Origin: Gp6-AA40 sp036742665
GTDB lineage: Bacteria > Acidobacteriota > Vicinamibacteria > Vicinamibacterales > UBA2999
DNA length: 20,129 nt
Assembly: GCA_036742665.1 (NCBI GenBank)
Contig: DAINQP010000103.1
Coordinates: 1-20,129, forward strand
Reading direction: 5' to 3'
In this document: piece after piece, positions 13,723 through 20,129 of the stretch
How positions within the stretch are numbered: position 1 is the stretch's first letter
How the letters are laid out: every line of letters starts with the position of its first letter
Translations under genes and position numbers: made by a program
The notes under the pieces: model-generated
Database searches by the model: none
Seen by the model: the letters and a program-made list of their open reading frames with translations, nothing else
What the model was told of the DNA's origin: nothing

Positions 13723-13764
13723 ATTGACTCACGAGCCAGATTAGTATCACTATGTGTGAGTAAT
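13723..13764. promoter_or_regulatory. possible operator of the 13763 PadR gene
   Basis: ATTGACTCAC (13723-13732) is mirrored by GTGAGTAAT (13756-13764), which overlaps the PadR start codon. The arms are nearly perfect complements separated by 23 bases, bracketing TTAGTATCACTAT, where a -10 element would be expected. Autoregulation by the PadR protein is plausible but not shown. Confidence 0.35.
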
Positions 13765-14077
13765 GCTGCTAGGTGAATTCGAGTATTTGATGCTGACTGC
13801 CGCTGCGCGCCTGGGCGACAAGGCCTACGGCGCGGCGATCCGGCAGGAAATCGAGGATGCCACCGGCGCGCCGTGCTCGATCGGTGCGCTGTATACGACC
13901 CTCGATCGCCTCGAAGGCAAGGGTCTCATCAAAACCTGGATGGGCGACCCGACACCCGAGCGGGGCGGCCGGCCGAAGCGGATGGTTCGCGTCACGCCGA
14001 AGGGCGTCGATGCTGCCACCTCGTTCTACAGTGCCGTCCGTCGCGTGAGCCGTGGCGTGGCATGGGCGAAGTCATGA
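13763..14077 (+). CDS. PadR family transcriptional regulator
   Basis: This 104-residue winged-helix repressor has the PadR core: EYLMLTAAARLGDKAYGAAI, CSIGALYTTLDRLEGKGLIK (recognition helix and wing approach) and GRPKRMVRVTPKGVDA. The long C-terminal dimerisation helix ends with the protein, as in short PadR-s1 members. Its TGA overlaps the next gene's ATG as ATGA (14074-14077), so translation is coupled to the downstream membrane protein. No strong ribosome binding site precedes ATG 13763. In Acidobacteriota, PadR genes are typically paired with membrane protein targets, and the arrangement here fits. The inducing signal is unknown. Confidence 0.88.
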   Translation: MLLGEFEYLMLTAAARLGDKAYGAAIRQEIEDATGAPCSIGALYTTLDRLEGKGLIKTWMGDPTPERGGRPKRMVRVTPKGVDAATSFYSAVRRVSRGVAWAKS

Positions 14078-14937
14078 CGCGGATCACGTGGGCACTCGTC
14101 GATCTGGCGACCCAGTTGCTCGACCCCCACGAGCGTGACGCCGTGTGCGGCGACCTCGCTGAATGCCGCGTCAGTGGATGGCGTGCCCTCGGTGAAGTGC
14201 TTGGTCTCGTCCTGCGTCGGCAGGCGGCACTGTGGACCGAGTGGCGGCCCTGGCTGGCCCTCATGGGTGTGGTTCTGCCGATCGGCATTCTGCTGAGTCA
14301 CGCCTCGCGCTGGTGGGCCGACAGCACCGCTCTCGATATGTCTCTCTACATCCGAATCTGGGAGTGGTCCTACCTGGGTTATCCCGGATGGCGTCGCGAC
14401 CTGTTCGGGATCATGTGGTCTGTGGCGCTCAATGCCGCCGCACTGAGCGCATGGTCGTGGACCTGTGGGTACATGCTGGCGTCGGTCTCACGGCGTACTG
14501 TATGGGTTACGGCCATGGCGTTTGCGCTTGTAGTGTTCCTCGCGACGCTCGGCACATCCACGGTGGCTCGCATCACCCACGACGATTTTGCGGGGCACTT
14601 CTACGGTGTCGTGCTTCCTCGATTGGTCAGGCTCGCCTTTGTGGTGCTGCCGCTGCTATGGGGGATTCAGAGCCATCGCAAAAGCGTCGTTCGACCTACG
14701 ATGCTGCTCGTCGGCGCCGCGGCAGTCATCATCTTGACCGTGCTCGTGTCACCTGGCCTCGAGAACTCGTTAGTGTTCGGGCGCGGCAGCTTTCCAGATG
14801 GCGGTCCGGACCGCACTGTCGGGACGAGCGATGATCCGCGCCCGCTATGGCCGGTCGCGGTCCTGATGCTCTGGCCGACAGCCTACATTCTCGCCACGAT
14901 AATGCCGCGTCGGCCCAGACGTCTCGATGCCCTCTAA
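14074..14937 (+). CDS. multi-pass membrane protein of the PadR-linked acidobacterial family
   Basis: The 287-residue product has a short cytoplasmic start (LLDPHERDAVCGDLAECRVS, then GWRALGEVLGLVLRRQAALW) and about six hydrophobic segments between residues 58 and 280. The RDAVxGDLxE pattern resembles the prefix domains found ahead of acidobacterial orphan permeases, but no FtsX/MacB permease domain follows. It starts in an ATGA overlap with the PadR gene and its end overlaps the beta-propeller gene by 11 bases. It is therefore the middle gene of a coupled three-gene operon. I cannot assign a function; a PadR-controlled membrane stress or sensing role is a guess. Confidence 0.7.
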   Translation: MTRITWALVDLATQLLDPHERDAVCGDLAECRVSGWRALGEVLGLVLRRQAALWTEWRPWLALMGVVLPIGILLSHASRWWADSTALDMSLYIRIWEWSYLGYPGWRRDLFGIMWSVALNAAALSAWSWTCGYMLASVSRRTVWVTAMAFALVVFLATLGTSTVARITHDDFAGHFYGVVLPRLVRLAFVVLPLLWGIQSHRKSVVRPTMLLVGAAAVIILTVLVSPGLENSLVFGRGSFPDGGPDRTVGTSDDPRPLWPVAVLMLWPTAYILATIMPRRPRRLDAL

Positions 14938-16144
14938 GGAGCTGGCGGTTGCCTGCGTCATCGTCGTAGCAACCGTCGCGCTCTATGCGCAAGGCTCATC
15001 GCGCGACTACGTTCAGTGGCGGGGCCAACAGCGCGATGGTTCCGCGTCGGCTTTCGTCGAGCCGAAGCAGTGGCCAGAGACGCTGACGCGGCGCTGGAAG
15101 GTTGACGTCGGCGAAGGATACGGCACGCCACTGATCGTCGGAGACATCGTGTACGTGGTCACACGCCTCGATGGGCAGGAGGGCGTGACGGCCGTTGATG
15201 TTTCCACGGGACGTCAGCGCTGGCGATCGCAATATCCCGCGCCGTACACGCCGTCGCAGCCCGCGGCGGCACACGGCGCCAGTCCCAAGGCGACGCCGCT
15301 GTACCACGATGGCCGGATCTTTACTCTTGGCATCAGCGGCATGGTGTCGGCGTTCGACGCGAACAGCGGCAAGCAACTCTGGCAATCGGCTGCCCCGAAT
15401 GAGGCACCGTTCTATGGTGCCGCGGTCTCACCGCTCGCGTTCCGCGATCTCGTGATCGTGCACCCGGGCGACTATGGTGCTTTGACCGCCTTCGACACGC
15501 GCAGCGGCGCGGTCAAGTGGACGGCCGGATCAGGAGGCTTCTTTGCCTCGCCGATCCTGGTGACGCTCGAACAGACACCGCAGGTCGTGTCCGCCACGCA
15601 GGACTTCGTCATTGGCGTCTCGTCCGATGGCCGCATCCTGTGGCGCTTTCCGTGTGACGGGAAGAACGGCTCGACCACGCCAGTCCTCAACAACGACACG
15701 ATCATCGTCAACACTCCGGATCGGGTGATCGCCTTCCGGCCGCGGCTGCGAGACGGCGCGTGGATCGTGGAGACGATGTGGGAGACGAAGGACGTCAGCA
15801 CCTACTTGAGCACGCCCGTGGTCGTAAACGATGTGCTCTACGGACTGTCCACCAAACAGCGTGGACAGTTCTATGCGATCGACGCCAAGACCGGGCAGGT
15901 GCTGTGGCTCGGAACGCCACGCGAAGCGGACAACACTGCGGTGGCGAAGGCCGGGCAGTTGCTGTTTCTCTTGAATGACGACGCCGAGCTGATCGTGGCT
16001 CGGGCGAATCGCAAGGCCTTCGATCCACTCGCGCGATACGTCGTCGCCGACAGTGCCACGTGGGCACAGCCAACGATCTCCGGCGATCGCATATTCATCA
16101 AGGACGTCAATACCCTCGCGTTGTGGACGCTCAGGGCGCGCTAA
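14927..16144 (+). CDS. exported PQQ-like beta-propeller repeat protein
   Basis: The 405-residue protein opens with a signal or anchor segment (ELAVACVIVVATVALYAQG) and the family-typical WRGQQRDGSA. Repeated blades follow with the pattern 'G.. YAxDAxTGxxxW': VTAVDVSTGRQRW, VSAFDANSGKQLW, LTAFDTRSGAVKW, FYAIDAKTGQVLW. This is the PQQ_2/PQQ_3 type of propeller shared by BamB and quinoprotein-like proteins. I see no evidence for a catalytic dehydrogenase site. ATG 14927 overlaps the end of the membrane protein gene by 11 bases, indicating coupling. The 3' end overlaps the convergent ADOP permease gene by 14 bases. A periplasmic scaffold or binding role is likely. Confidence 0.82.
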   Translation: MPSKELAVACVIVVATVALYAQGSSRDYVQWRGQQRDGSASAFVEPKQWPETLTRRWKVDVGEGYGTPLIVGDIVYVVTRLDGQEGVTAVDVSTGRQRWRSQYPAPYTPSQPAAAHGASPKATPLYHDGRIFTLGISGMVSAFDANSGKQLWQSAAPNEAPFYGAAVSPLAFRDLVIVHPGDYGALTAFDTRSGAVKWTAGSGGFFASPILVTLEQTPQVVSATQDFVIGVSSDGRILWRFPCDGKNGSTTPVLNNDTIIVNTPDRVIAFRPRLRDGAWIVETMWETKDVSTYLSTPVVVNDVLYGLSTKQRGQFYAIDAKTGQVLWLGTPREADNTAVAKAGQLLFLLNDDAELIVARANRKAFDPLARYVVADSATWAQPTISGDRIFIKDVNTLALWTLRAR

Positions 16145-18869
16145 GAATCTTCATCACATCCACGTTCGCCGCACGGCGCGCCGGAACGAAACAGGCCAGC
16201 GCGGCGATCGCCGTGAGCATAATGGTCATCAGCAACATGACCCAGGGATCGGCCGGCGCGATGCCGTAGAGTTGCGACACAATCAGCCGTCCAAGCATCA
16301 GGGCCCCGATCACGCCAAGCACGACACCGCCGAGGGCCAGCCCGAGACCCTCGCGCACGACGAGGGCAATGATCTCGCGCGGCGCACTGCCGACCGCGAG
16401 GCGGACCCCAATTTCGCGCGACCGCTGGGTCACGAGATACGCGAGCACGCCATAGAGGCCGATGGCCGAGAGGAACAGCGCCACGGCCGCAAACAGCGTC
16501 GCGAGCTGCATGGTGCTGGTCCGTGAGAGCAGCGCCAGCTGCGTCCGCTCCGACATCGTTCTGATATCGAAGAGTGGAAGCTCGCGATCGATCTGCGCGA
16601 GCGCCGATCGGATCTCGCCAACGACAGCCGTGGGATCGCCGGCCGTACGGATGACGTAGCCGAAGTCACGCGGCGCGGTTGCCGCATACGGGAAGTAAAC
16701 CGTTCCGTTCGTTCCGTAGTCGGTGACCAGTGGACCACGGAGCTGCGCGTCGCGAACTACGCCAACGACGGTCAGCCACGGTGTGTCCGGACCGGTGGAC
16801 TCGAGCTCTTTCGCGTTCGCCGGCCGGAAAACCCGCCGGCCGATAGGATCCTCATCGCGCCAGAACCGTCGCGCCAGGCTTTCGTCGACGATGACCGACC
16901 TCGTGCTCTCGGCCATCTCGCGATCGTCGAAGTACCGGCCGCGCACGAGTGCCGTTCCCGCGGCTTCGAAGTAGCCGGGCGTGACCGTCGCGCGCACCGT
17001 GGCCACGGCTGGCTCGCCCGGCTTCGGCACGTAGCCCTCGGCGATGATGACGCCGCTTTGGTAGAAGCCTCGGAGCGGTACCACAGTGGTGGCTCCGGCA
17101 GAGACGACGCCGGGCAGTCTCCGAATCGAGTCGAGCGAGCGATCGATGAGCGACCTGGCGTCTTCGTCCGCCGCGTAGCGTGGCTGTGGCAGGTTGACGC
17201 CGGCGGTGATCACGTTGTCGAGCGCGAAGCCGTACTTCACGTTCAGGAGATTTCGGACGCTGACCCACAGCAGCCCCGCCCCGACGAGGAGCATGAACGA
17301 GCAGGCCATCTGCGCGACGACGAGCGTGCGCCGGGTCGCGCGGACGGCGCGTCCTCCGGTCCGGCTGCGCGTGCCGTCGTGCAGTATCGAGCTGAGCCTC
17401 ATCGTGAACAAGGGAGACGCCGACACGAGACCGACGATCGCTCCGGCCGCGATGCCGAGACCGATCGTGATGCCCACGACGGTGAGATCGATCTGGATAG
17501 CGGTATTCGTGACCAATTCACGCCGACGCAGCGTGGAGAGAATGCTGACTCCAAGAGCAATCGCGGCGCCGGCGCCAAGGCCGCCGATGAGCAGTCCTTC
17601 AACGAGCTGCTGCCGGATCACATCGAACCGCCCGGCGCCGATGGCCAGTCGCGTTCCGAGCTCGCTGAGTCGCGTCCGTGCACGCGCAAACGCCAGGTTG
17701 CCCAGGTTGCCGAGACCGATCACCAGCACGACGATCGACGCGCCCCAGAGCATCGAGAGCGGTCCCTGGACATCGCGGACGACGACGTTTGCCAGCGGTT
17801 CGACTGAGGAATAGAAGCCAGTGTTGATGAGGATCGGTTTGAGCTTCGGACTCGTGCGCTCCAGGTTCACTGCATCGAGCGCTTTCAACTGGGCGCGCAC
17901 GTGATCGATCGTCGCGCCAGGCTTCAATCGTCCGATGCTGAGCCATCCGTTGCTGTGACGAGCGTCGTCGGAGCGCTGCCGCTCGGTCAGCGCGAGGGGC
18001 GTCCAGAAGCGAATGTCAGGGCCACCAAAGGTGAAGTCGCGAGGCAAGACGCCGACGATCGTGAGCTCGCGCCCTGATACCCGCAGCGTGCGGCCCACCG
18101 CCGCGGGATCGCCGTTGTACAGCTCGCGGAACAGCCGATCGCTCAGGATGATGCTCTGGTCGTTCCCTGGCGTGGCCTCGCTGTCGACGAACAGACGGCC
18201 GTGAGCCGGCCGCGCGCGCAGCAGGCGGAGGAGCGAGGGCGTTCCCACGATGCCGAGCGCGCGCGTGGGCACTCCCGCGATTTCCAGGGTCACCCCGGAA
18301 TAGTTGTAGAGCGCTTGCCCCTCCATGACCGTGACGTGCCGCAGCCGATCGTCGTAGTCTGGCGTGGCGCTCGTGGTGCCCCATCGTTTCTCGACCGCCG
18401 GGTATTGGTTGGCCATCAGCAAGACGCGATCGGCCTCGGGGATCCGCAGCGGATGGAAGAGCACACCGTTCACGCCGGCGACGATCGCGGCGTGGCCGCC
18501 CAGACAGATCGTGAGCGTGACGAGCGCGGTCAGCGTAAAGCCGCGGTCCTTTCGCAGGACCCTGATCGCCAGCTTGAGGTCGTTGAGCCAGCGATCGAAC
18601 CCGATGGACATACGCAACCGCGACGACCGCTGCTCCTGGGGCGGCGGTGCGCCGGTCGCCGAGGCGAGGTCGCGAGCGAAGGAAGACCAGGAGGGAACCT
18701 GTGCGACGGCCGCCGACCATGCCTCCTCGTCACTGGCGCCTTGCTCGACGAGCGTGGTGTATCTCGACTCGAGCTCGGCGGCGAGTTCTTCGACGATCTC
18801 GTCGAAGCGATCCTCCGGCACGTCGCGCCGCGACAGATGCTGGCGCACGTGCGCAACGAAATCACGCAT
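16131..18869 (-). CDS. ADOP-type MacB-like permease (FtsX/MacB duplicated orphan permease)
   Basis: This 912-residue protein has a cytoplasmic prefix domain (residues 1-70, RFDEIVEELAAELESRYTTL). A first MacB-like unit follows, with a helix at about 111-135 (LTALVTLTICLGGHAAIVAG), a periplasmic domain and an FtsX helix set around residues 375-495. A second unit begins near 510 (RRTLVVAQMACSFMLLVGAG) and ends with an FtsX set at about 785-905 (IGLYGVLAYLVTQRSREIGV). Two permease halves in one chain, without an ATPase gene beside it, define the acidobacterial duplicated orphan permeases. Its ATG lies eight bases inside the preceding padR gene, so translation is coupled. Substrate is unknown; MacB-type mechanotransmission for peptides or drugs is the usual suggestion. 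Confidence 0.92.
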   Translation of the reverse strand: MRDFVAHVRQHLSRRDVPEDRFDEIVEELAAELESRYTTLVEQGASDEEAWSAAVAQVPSWSSFARDLASATGAPPPQEQRSSRLRMSIGFDRWLNDLKLAIRVLRKDRGFTLTALVTLTICLGGHAAIVAGVNGVLFHPLRIPEADRVLLMANQYPAVEKRWGTTSATPDYDDRLRHVTVMEGQALYNYSGVTLEIAGVPTRALGIVGTPSLLRLLRARPAHGRLFVDSEATPGNDQSIILSDRLFRELYNGDPAAVGRTLRVSGRELTIVGVLPRDFTFGGPDIRFWTPLALTERQRSDDARHSNGWLSIGRLKPGATIDHVRAQLKALDAVNLERTSPKLKPILINTGFYSSVEPLANVVVRDVQGPLSMLWGASIVVLVIGLGNLGNLAFARARTRLSELGTRLAIGAGRFDVIRQQLVEGLLIGGLGAGAAIALGVSILSTLRRRELVTNTAIQIDLTVVGITIGLGIAAGAIVGLVSASPLFTMRLSSILHDGTRSRTGGRAVRATRRTLVVAQMACSFMLLVGAGLLWVSVRNLLNVKYGFALDNVITAGVNLPQPRYAADEDARSLIDRSLDSIRRLPGVVSAGATTVVPLRGFYQSGVIIAEGYVPKPGEPAVATVRATVTPGYFEAAGTALVRGRYFDDREMAESTRSVIVDESLARRFWRDEDPIGRRVFRPANAKELESTGPDTPWLTVVGVVRDAQLRGPLVTDYGTNGTVYFPYAATAPRDFGYVIRTAGDPTAVVGEIRSALAQIDRELPLFDIRTMSERTQLALLSRTSTMQLATLFAAVALFLSAIGLYGVLAYLVTQRSREIGVRLAVGSAPREIIALVVREGLGLALGGVVLGVIGALMLGRLIVSQLYGIAPADPWVMLLMTIMLTAIAALACFVPARRAANVDVMKILSAP

Positions 18870-19206
18870 ACTCGAGTCCCGCAGCTCGCTGGACGGCCGT
18901 CATGAACACGCTCCACGTCTCGCGCTGCTGGGTCAGCTTCTTCCGCCCCGCGGCGGTGAGCTTATAGAAGCGCCGTCGCCGTTGCCCGGCGCGTTCGACC
19001 CACCAGCCTGAGATGCTGCCCTGTGCTTCAAGGCGATAGAGGATCGGATACAGCGACGCGACATTGAACACGACCGCGCCGTTGGAACGCTGCTCGATGC
19101 GCGTGGCGATGTCGTAGCCGTGCCGCGGCTGATTCTCGAGCTGCGCGAGGACTAACAGTTCCGCAGTGCCTTTCTTGAGTGAGTGTTCGTCGCTGGGAGC
19201 GTCCAT
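18862..19206 (-). CDS. PadR family transcriptional regulator of the ADOP operon
   Basis: This 114-residue winged-helix regulator carries LKKGTAELLVLAQLENQPRH, GYDIATRIEQRSNGAVVFNV, ASLYPILYRLEAQGSISGWW and RRRRFYKLTAAGRKKL. This is the complete PadR N-terminal domain with a short C-terminal helix. It is the first gene of a two-gene operon, and its last eight bases overlap the permease start. ATG 19206 is preceded by a strong promoter and an inverted repeat that touches the start codon, so it probably represses its own operon. The predicted leader is very short and has no ribosome binding site. Confidence 0.92.
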   Translation of the reverse strand: MDAPSDEHSLKKGTAELLVLAQLENQPRHGYDIATRIEQRSNGAVVFNVASLYPILYRLEAQGSISGWWVERAGQRRRRFYKLTAAGRKKLTQQRETWSVFMTAVQRAAGLEYA

Positions 19207-19225
19207 ATGTCGCAGTCATACATAT
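19205..19225. promoter_or_regulatory. PadR-like operator
   Basis: ATATGT (19205-19210) and ACATAT (19220-19225) are perfect inverted arms around nine bases. This resembles the ATGT...ACAT operators known for PadR-family repressors. One arm covers the -10 element and the other reaches the padR start codon, an ideal position for autorepression. Confidence 0.6.
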
Positions 19226-19249
19226 ATGAGTTCGACTCGGAATTGTCAA
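19221..19249 (-). promoter_or_regulatory. sigma70-type promoter of the padR-ADOP operon
   Basis: On the - strand TTGACA (19249-19244) is a perfect -35 box. A 17-base spacer follows, then TATATG (19226-19221) as -10. Transcription would start about 7-8 bases before ATG 19206, giving a near-leaderless mRNA. Confidence 0.65.
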
Positions 19250-19327
19250 ACGCTGTGAAGACAGTGAAAGGCGACCGCAGAAGATCGATGATCGTGACTG
19301 CTGCGTGACCTCGATACTGATCGCCGC

Positions 19328-19492
19328 ATGATGAATCACCATCGCCTGCATGCGGTGCGGGCGCACCTCGTGGAGAAGGCCGGTGACGTCGAGGGTGCGA
19401 TCGCCGACTACCGCTCGGCGGCCGACAGGACCACCAGCGTTCCTGAACGGAACTATCTGATGGCCCAGGCCGGCGGACTGGCGGGACGGTAA
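19328..19492 (+). pseudogene. C-terminal remnant of a DUF6596-type sigma factor
   Basis: The frame from ATG 19328 to TAA 19492 reads NHHRLHAVRAHLVEKAGDVE and then GAIADYRSAADRTTSVPERN, ending YLMAQAGGLAGR. This matches the helical TPR-like tail of ECF sigma factors with a DUF6596 domain ('..L.A.RAHL.E.AGD...A...YR.A...T....ER..L...'). Similarity seems to reach back to about 19298 (LLRDLDTDRR), just after an in-frame TGA (19295-19297). The sigma domains are missing, so this is the last roughly 60 residues of a gene otherwise deleted. Expression as a 54-residue protein is possible but unlikely. Confidence 0.65.
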
Positions 19493-19517
19493 TGGTCCAA
19501 GGGGCTAGACGCGCGTC

Positions 19518-19531
19518 GGTGCGATCGCACC
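19518..19531. repeat. perfect 14-base palindrome after the TonB receptor stop
   Basis: GGTGCGATCGCACC lies three bases past the TonB-receptor stop codon (19535-19537, - strand). It contains GCGATCGC. It may act as a terminator stem or RNA 3' end structure, although no T-tract follows. Confidence 0.45.
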
Positions 19532-19534
19532 CTC

Positions 19535-20129
19535 CTAGAACGCCATTCGTACTCCGAACTGCACCGTCGTCGGCACAGCGCCGGCGCGGAGTGCGGTCAG
19601 GTTGAGGAAGTCGGGCAGCCGCCGATCGCCAAGCGGGACTTCGAAGTTGGCCCGGTTGGTGATATTGAACACGTCCATGAACAGATCCAGGCTGCGATTC
19701 TGACCGGGCCGCAGCCGATAGCCAAAGCGGACGTCGGCCTGAAACAGCCCGGGGCCTCGTGCACCGTTGCGTTCGCTCTCGAAGTCCACGGTCCATGGGT
19801 TCCGATTGGCACCGGCCGTGCCCGTATAGTTGCCGGCCGGCAGCGGCTCGGTGAACTGCCCATTCAGATCCGGATCGGTGGTTGAGTCGAAGAGCGTAAA
19901 CGGCGCTCCGCTCAACGCGCGCACGACCCAGGCGAACGTGAGGCCGCCGGTACGTGGCACGAGCGCCTGGCCGCTGATCACCAGGTTGTGGCGGCGATCA
20001 ACGTTGGTCGGTCCCTGGTTGAGATCGAGGTTCAGATCGTTCAGCAACTGGTAGCCGCTCAAGGGGATGGCCGCGCCGCTCGTGTTGCCTCGCGAATACC
20101 CCAGCGTGTAGGACATGCGGAATGAGTAG
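19535..20129 (-). CDS. TonB-dependent receptor (Oar-like), C-terminal beta-barrel, partial
   Basis: At least 197 residues are visible and the frame stays open to the window edge (YSFRMSYTLGYS at the visible start). The sequence shows alternating barrel strands: RRHNLVISGQALVPRTGGLT, FAWVVRALSGAPFTLF, GLFQADVRFGYRLRPGQNRS, LDLFMDVFNITNRANFE and a final TTVQFGVRMAF. The terminal phenylalanine is the outer-membrane assembly signature. 'DVFNITNRANF' and 'LSGAPFTLF' are typical of the large acidobacterial carboxypeptidase-regulatory/Oar-like TonB receptors. These import or bind large extracellular substrates, using TonB energy. The N-terminal plug is outside the window, so the substrate cannot be guessed. 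Confidence 0.88.
   Translation of the reverse strand, partial: YSFRMSYTLGYSRGNTSGAAIPLSGYQLLNDLNLDLNQGPTNVDRRHNLVISGQALVPRTGGLTFAWVVRALSGAPFTLFDSTTDPDLNGQFTEPLPAGNYTGTAGANRNPWTVDFESERNGARGPGLFQADVRFGYRLRPGQNRSLDLFMDVFNITNRANFEVPLGDRRLPDFLNLTALRAGAVPTTVQFGVRMAF

Noticed and set aside
17058..17807. A 249-codon open frame antisense to the ADOP permease
   Set aside because: Low-complexity charged translation; the permease frame on the other strand is complete and motif-rich.
1..20129. tRNA, rRNA, prophage or insertion-sequence transposase genes
   Set aside because: I scanned both strands for cloverleaf-like sequence and for transposase or integrase motifs and saw none; rearrangements here are not accompanied by a visible mobile element gene.

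Overview
The window is a GC-rich piece of a bacterial chromosome. Its family content points to Acidobacteriota, most likely a Vicinamibacteria-type soil lineage; this is inferred from gene families, not from a marker gene. The indicators are a 912-residue MacB-like 'duplicated orphan permease' (ADOP) coupled to a PadR regulator, a second PadR gene coupled to a small membrane protein, an Oar-like TonB-dependent receptor tail, secreted proteins of a family rich in this phylum, and ECF sigma remnants with DUF6596-like sequence.

Bases 1-4754 hold a respiratory block on the + strand. It contains the tail of a 4Fe-4S ferredoxin subunit (ActB/PsrB-like), an NrfD-type quinol-interacting membrane subunit (ActC-like), a DUF3341 membrane subunit (ActD-like), a complete quinol-dependent nitric oxide reductase (norZ/qNOR) and a small cupin. 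The ActE and ActF subunits of a standard alternative complex III do not follow ActD; the NO reductase takes their place. From 4779 to 6344 the - strand carries an operon of histidine-containing membrane proteins: a single DUF6644-like protein, a DUF2231+DUF6644-like fusion, and a 34-residue one-helix protein.

Bases 6461-9094 carry two secreted proteins of one family; the first is fused to a metallo-beta-lactamase domain through a repeat-derived linker. Bases 9164-10190 are a rearrangement scar: the 5' half of one ECF sigma gene (frameshifted) runs head-on into the 5' part of an anti-sigma-like gene that follows a second ECF sigma gene on the - strand. A mostly non-coding 740-base stretch follows. 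Bases 10929-13244 encode a Tat-exported protein with two tandem alpha/beta-hydrolase domains, convergent with a GNAT acetyltransferase.

Bases 13763-16144 are a coupled three-gene operon (PadR regulator, membrane protein, PQQ-like beta-propeller). It converges, with a 14-base overlap, on a padR-ADOP permease operon on the - strand (19206 to 16131), which has a clear promoter and a PadR-like operator. The window ends with a sigma-factor C-terminal fragment and the C-terminal barrel of a TonB-dependent receptor.

The most distinctive non-coding signal is a family of short palindromes beginning GTAGGG. They lie exactly at gene ends, so that the TAG in the element is the stop codon of the neighbouring gene. 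They are seen at 4757-4782, as three tandem units at 8233-8328, and in a related palindrome at 13241-13266 that supplies stop codons to two convergent genes at once.
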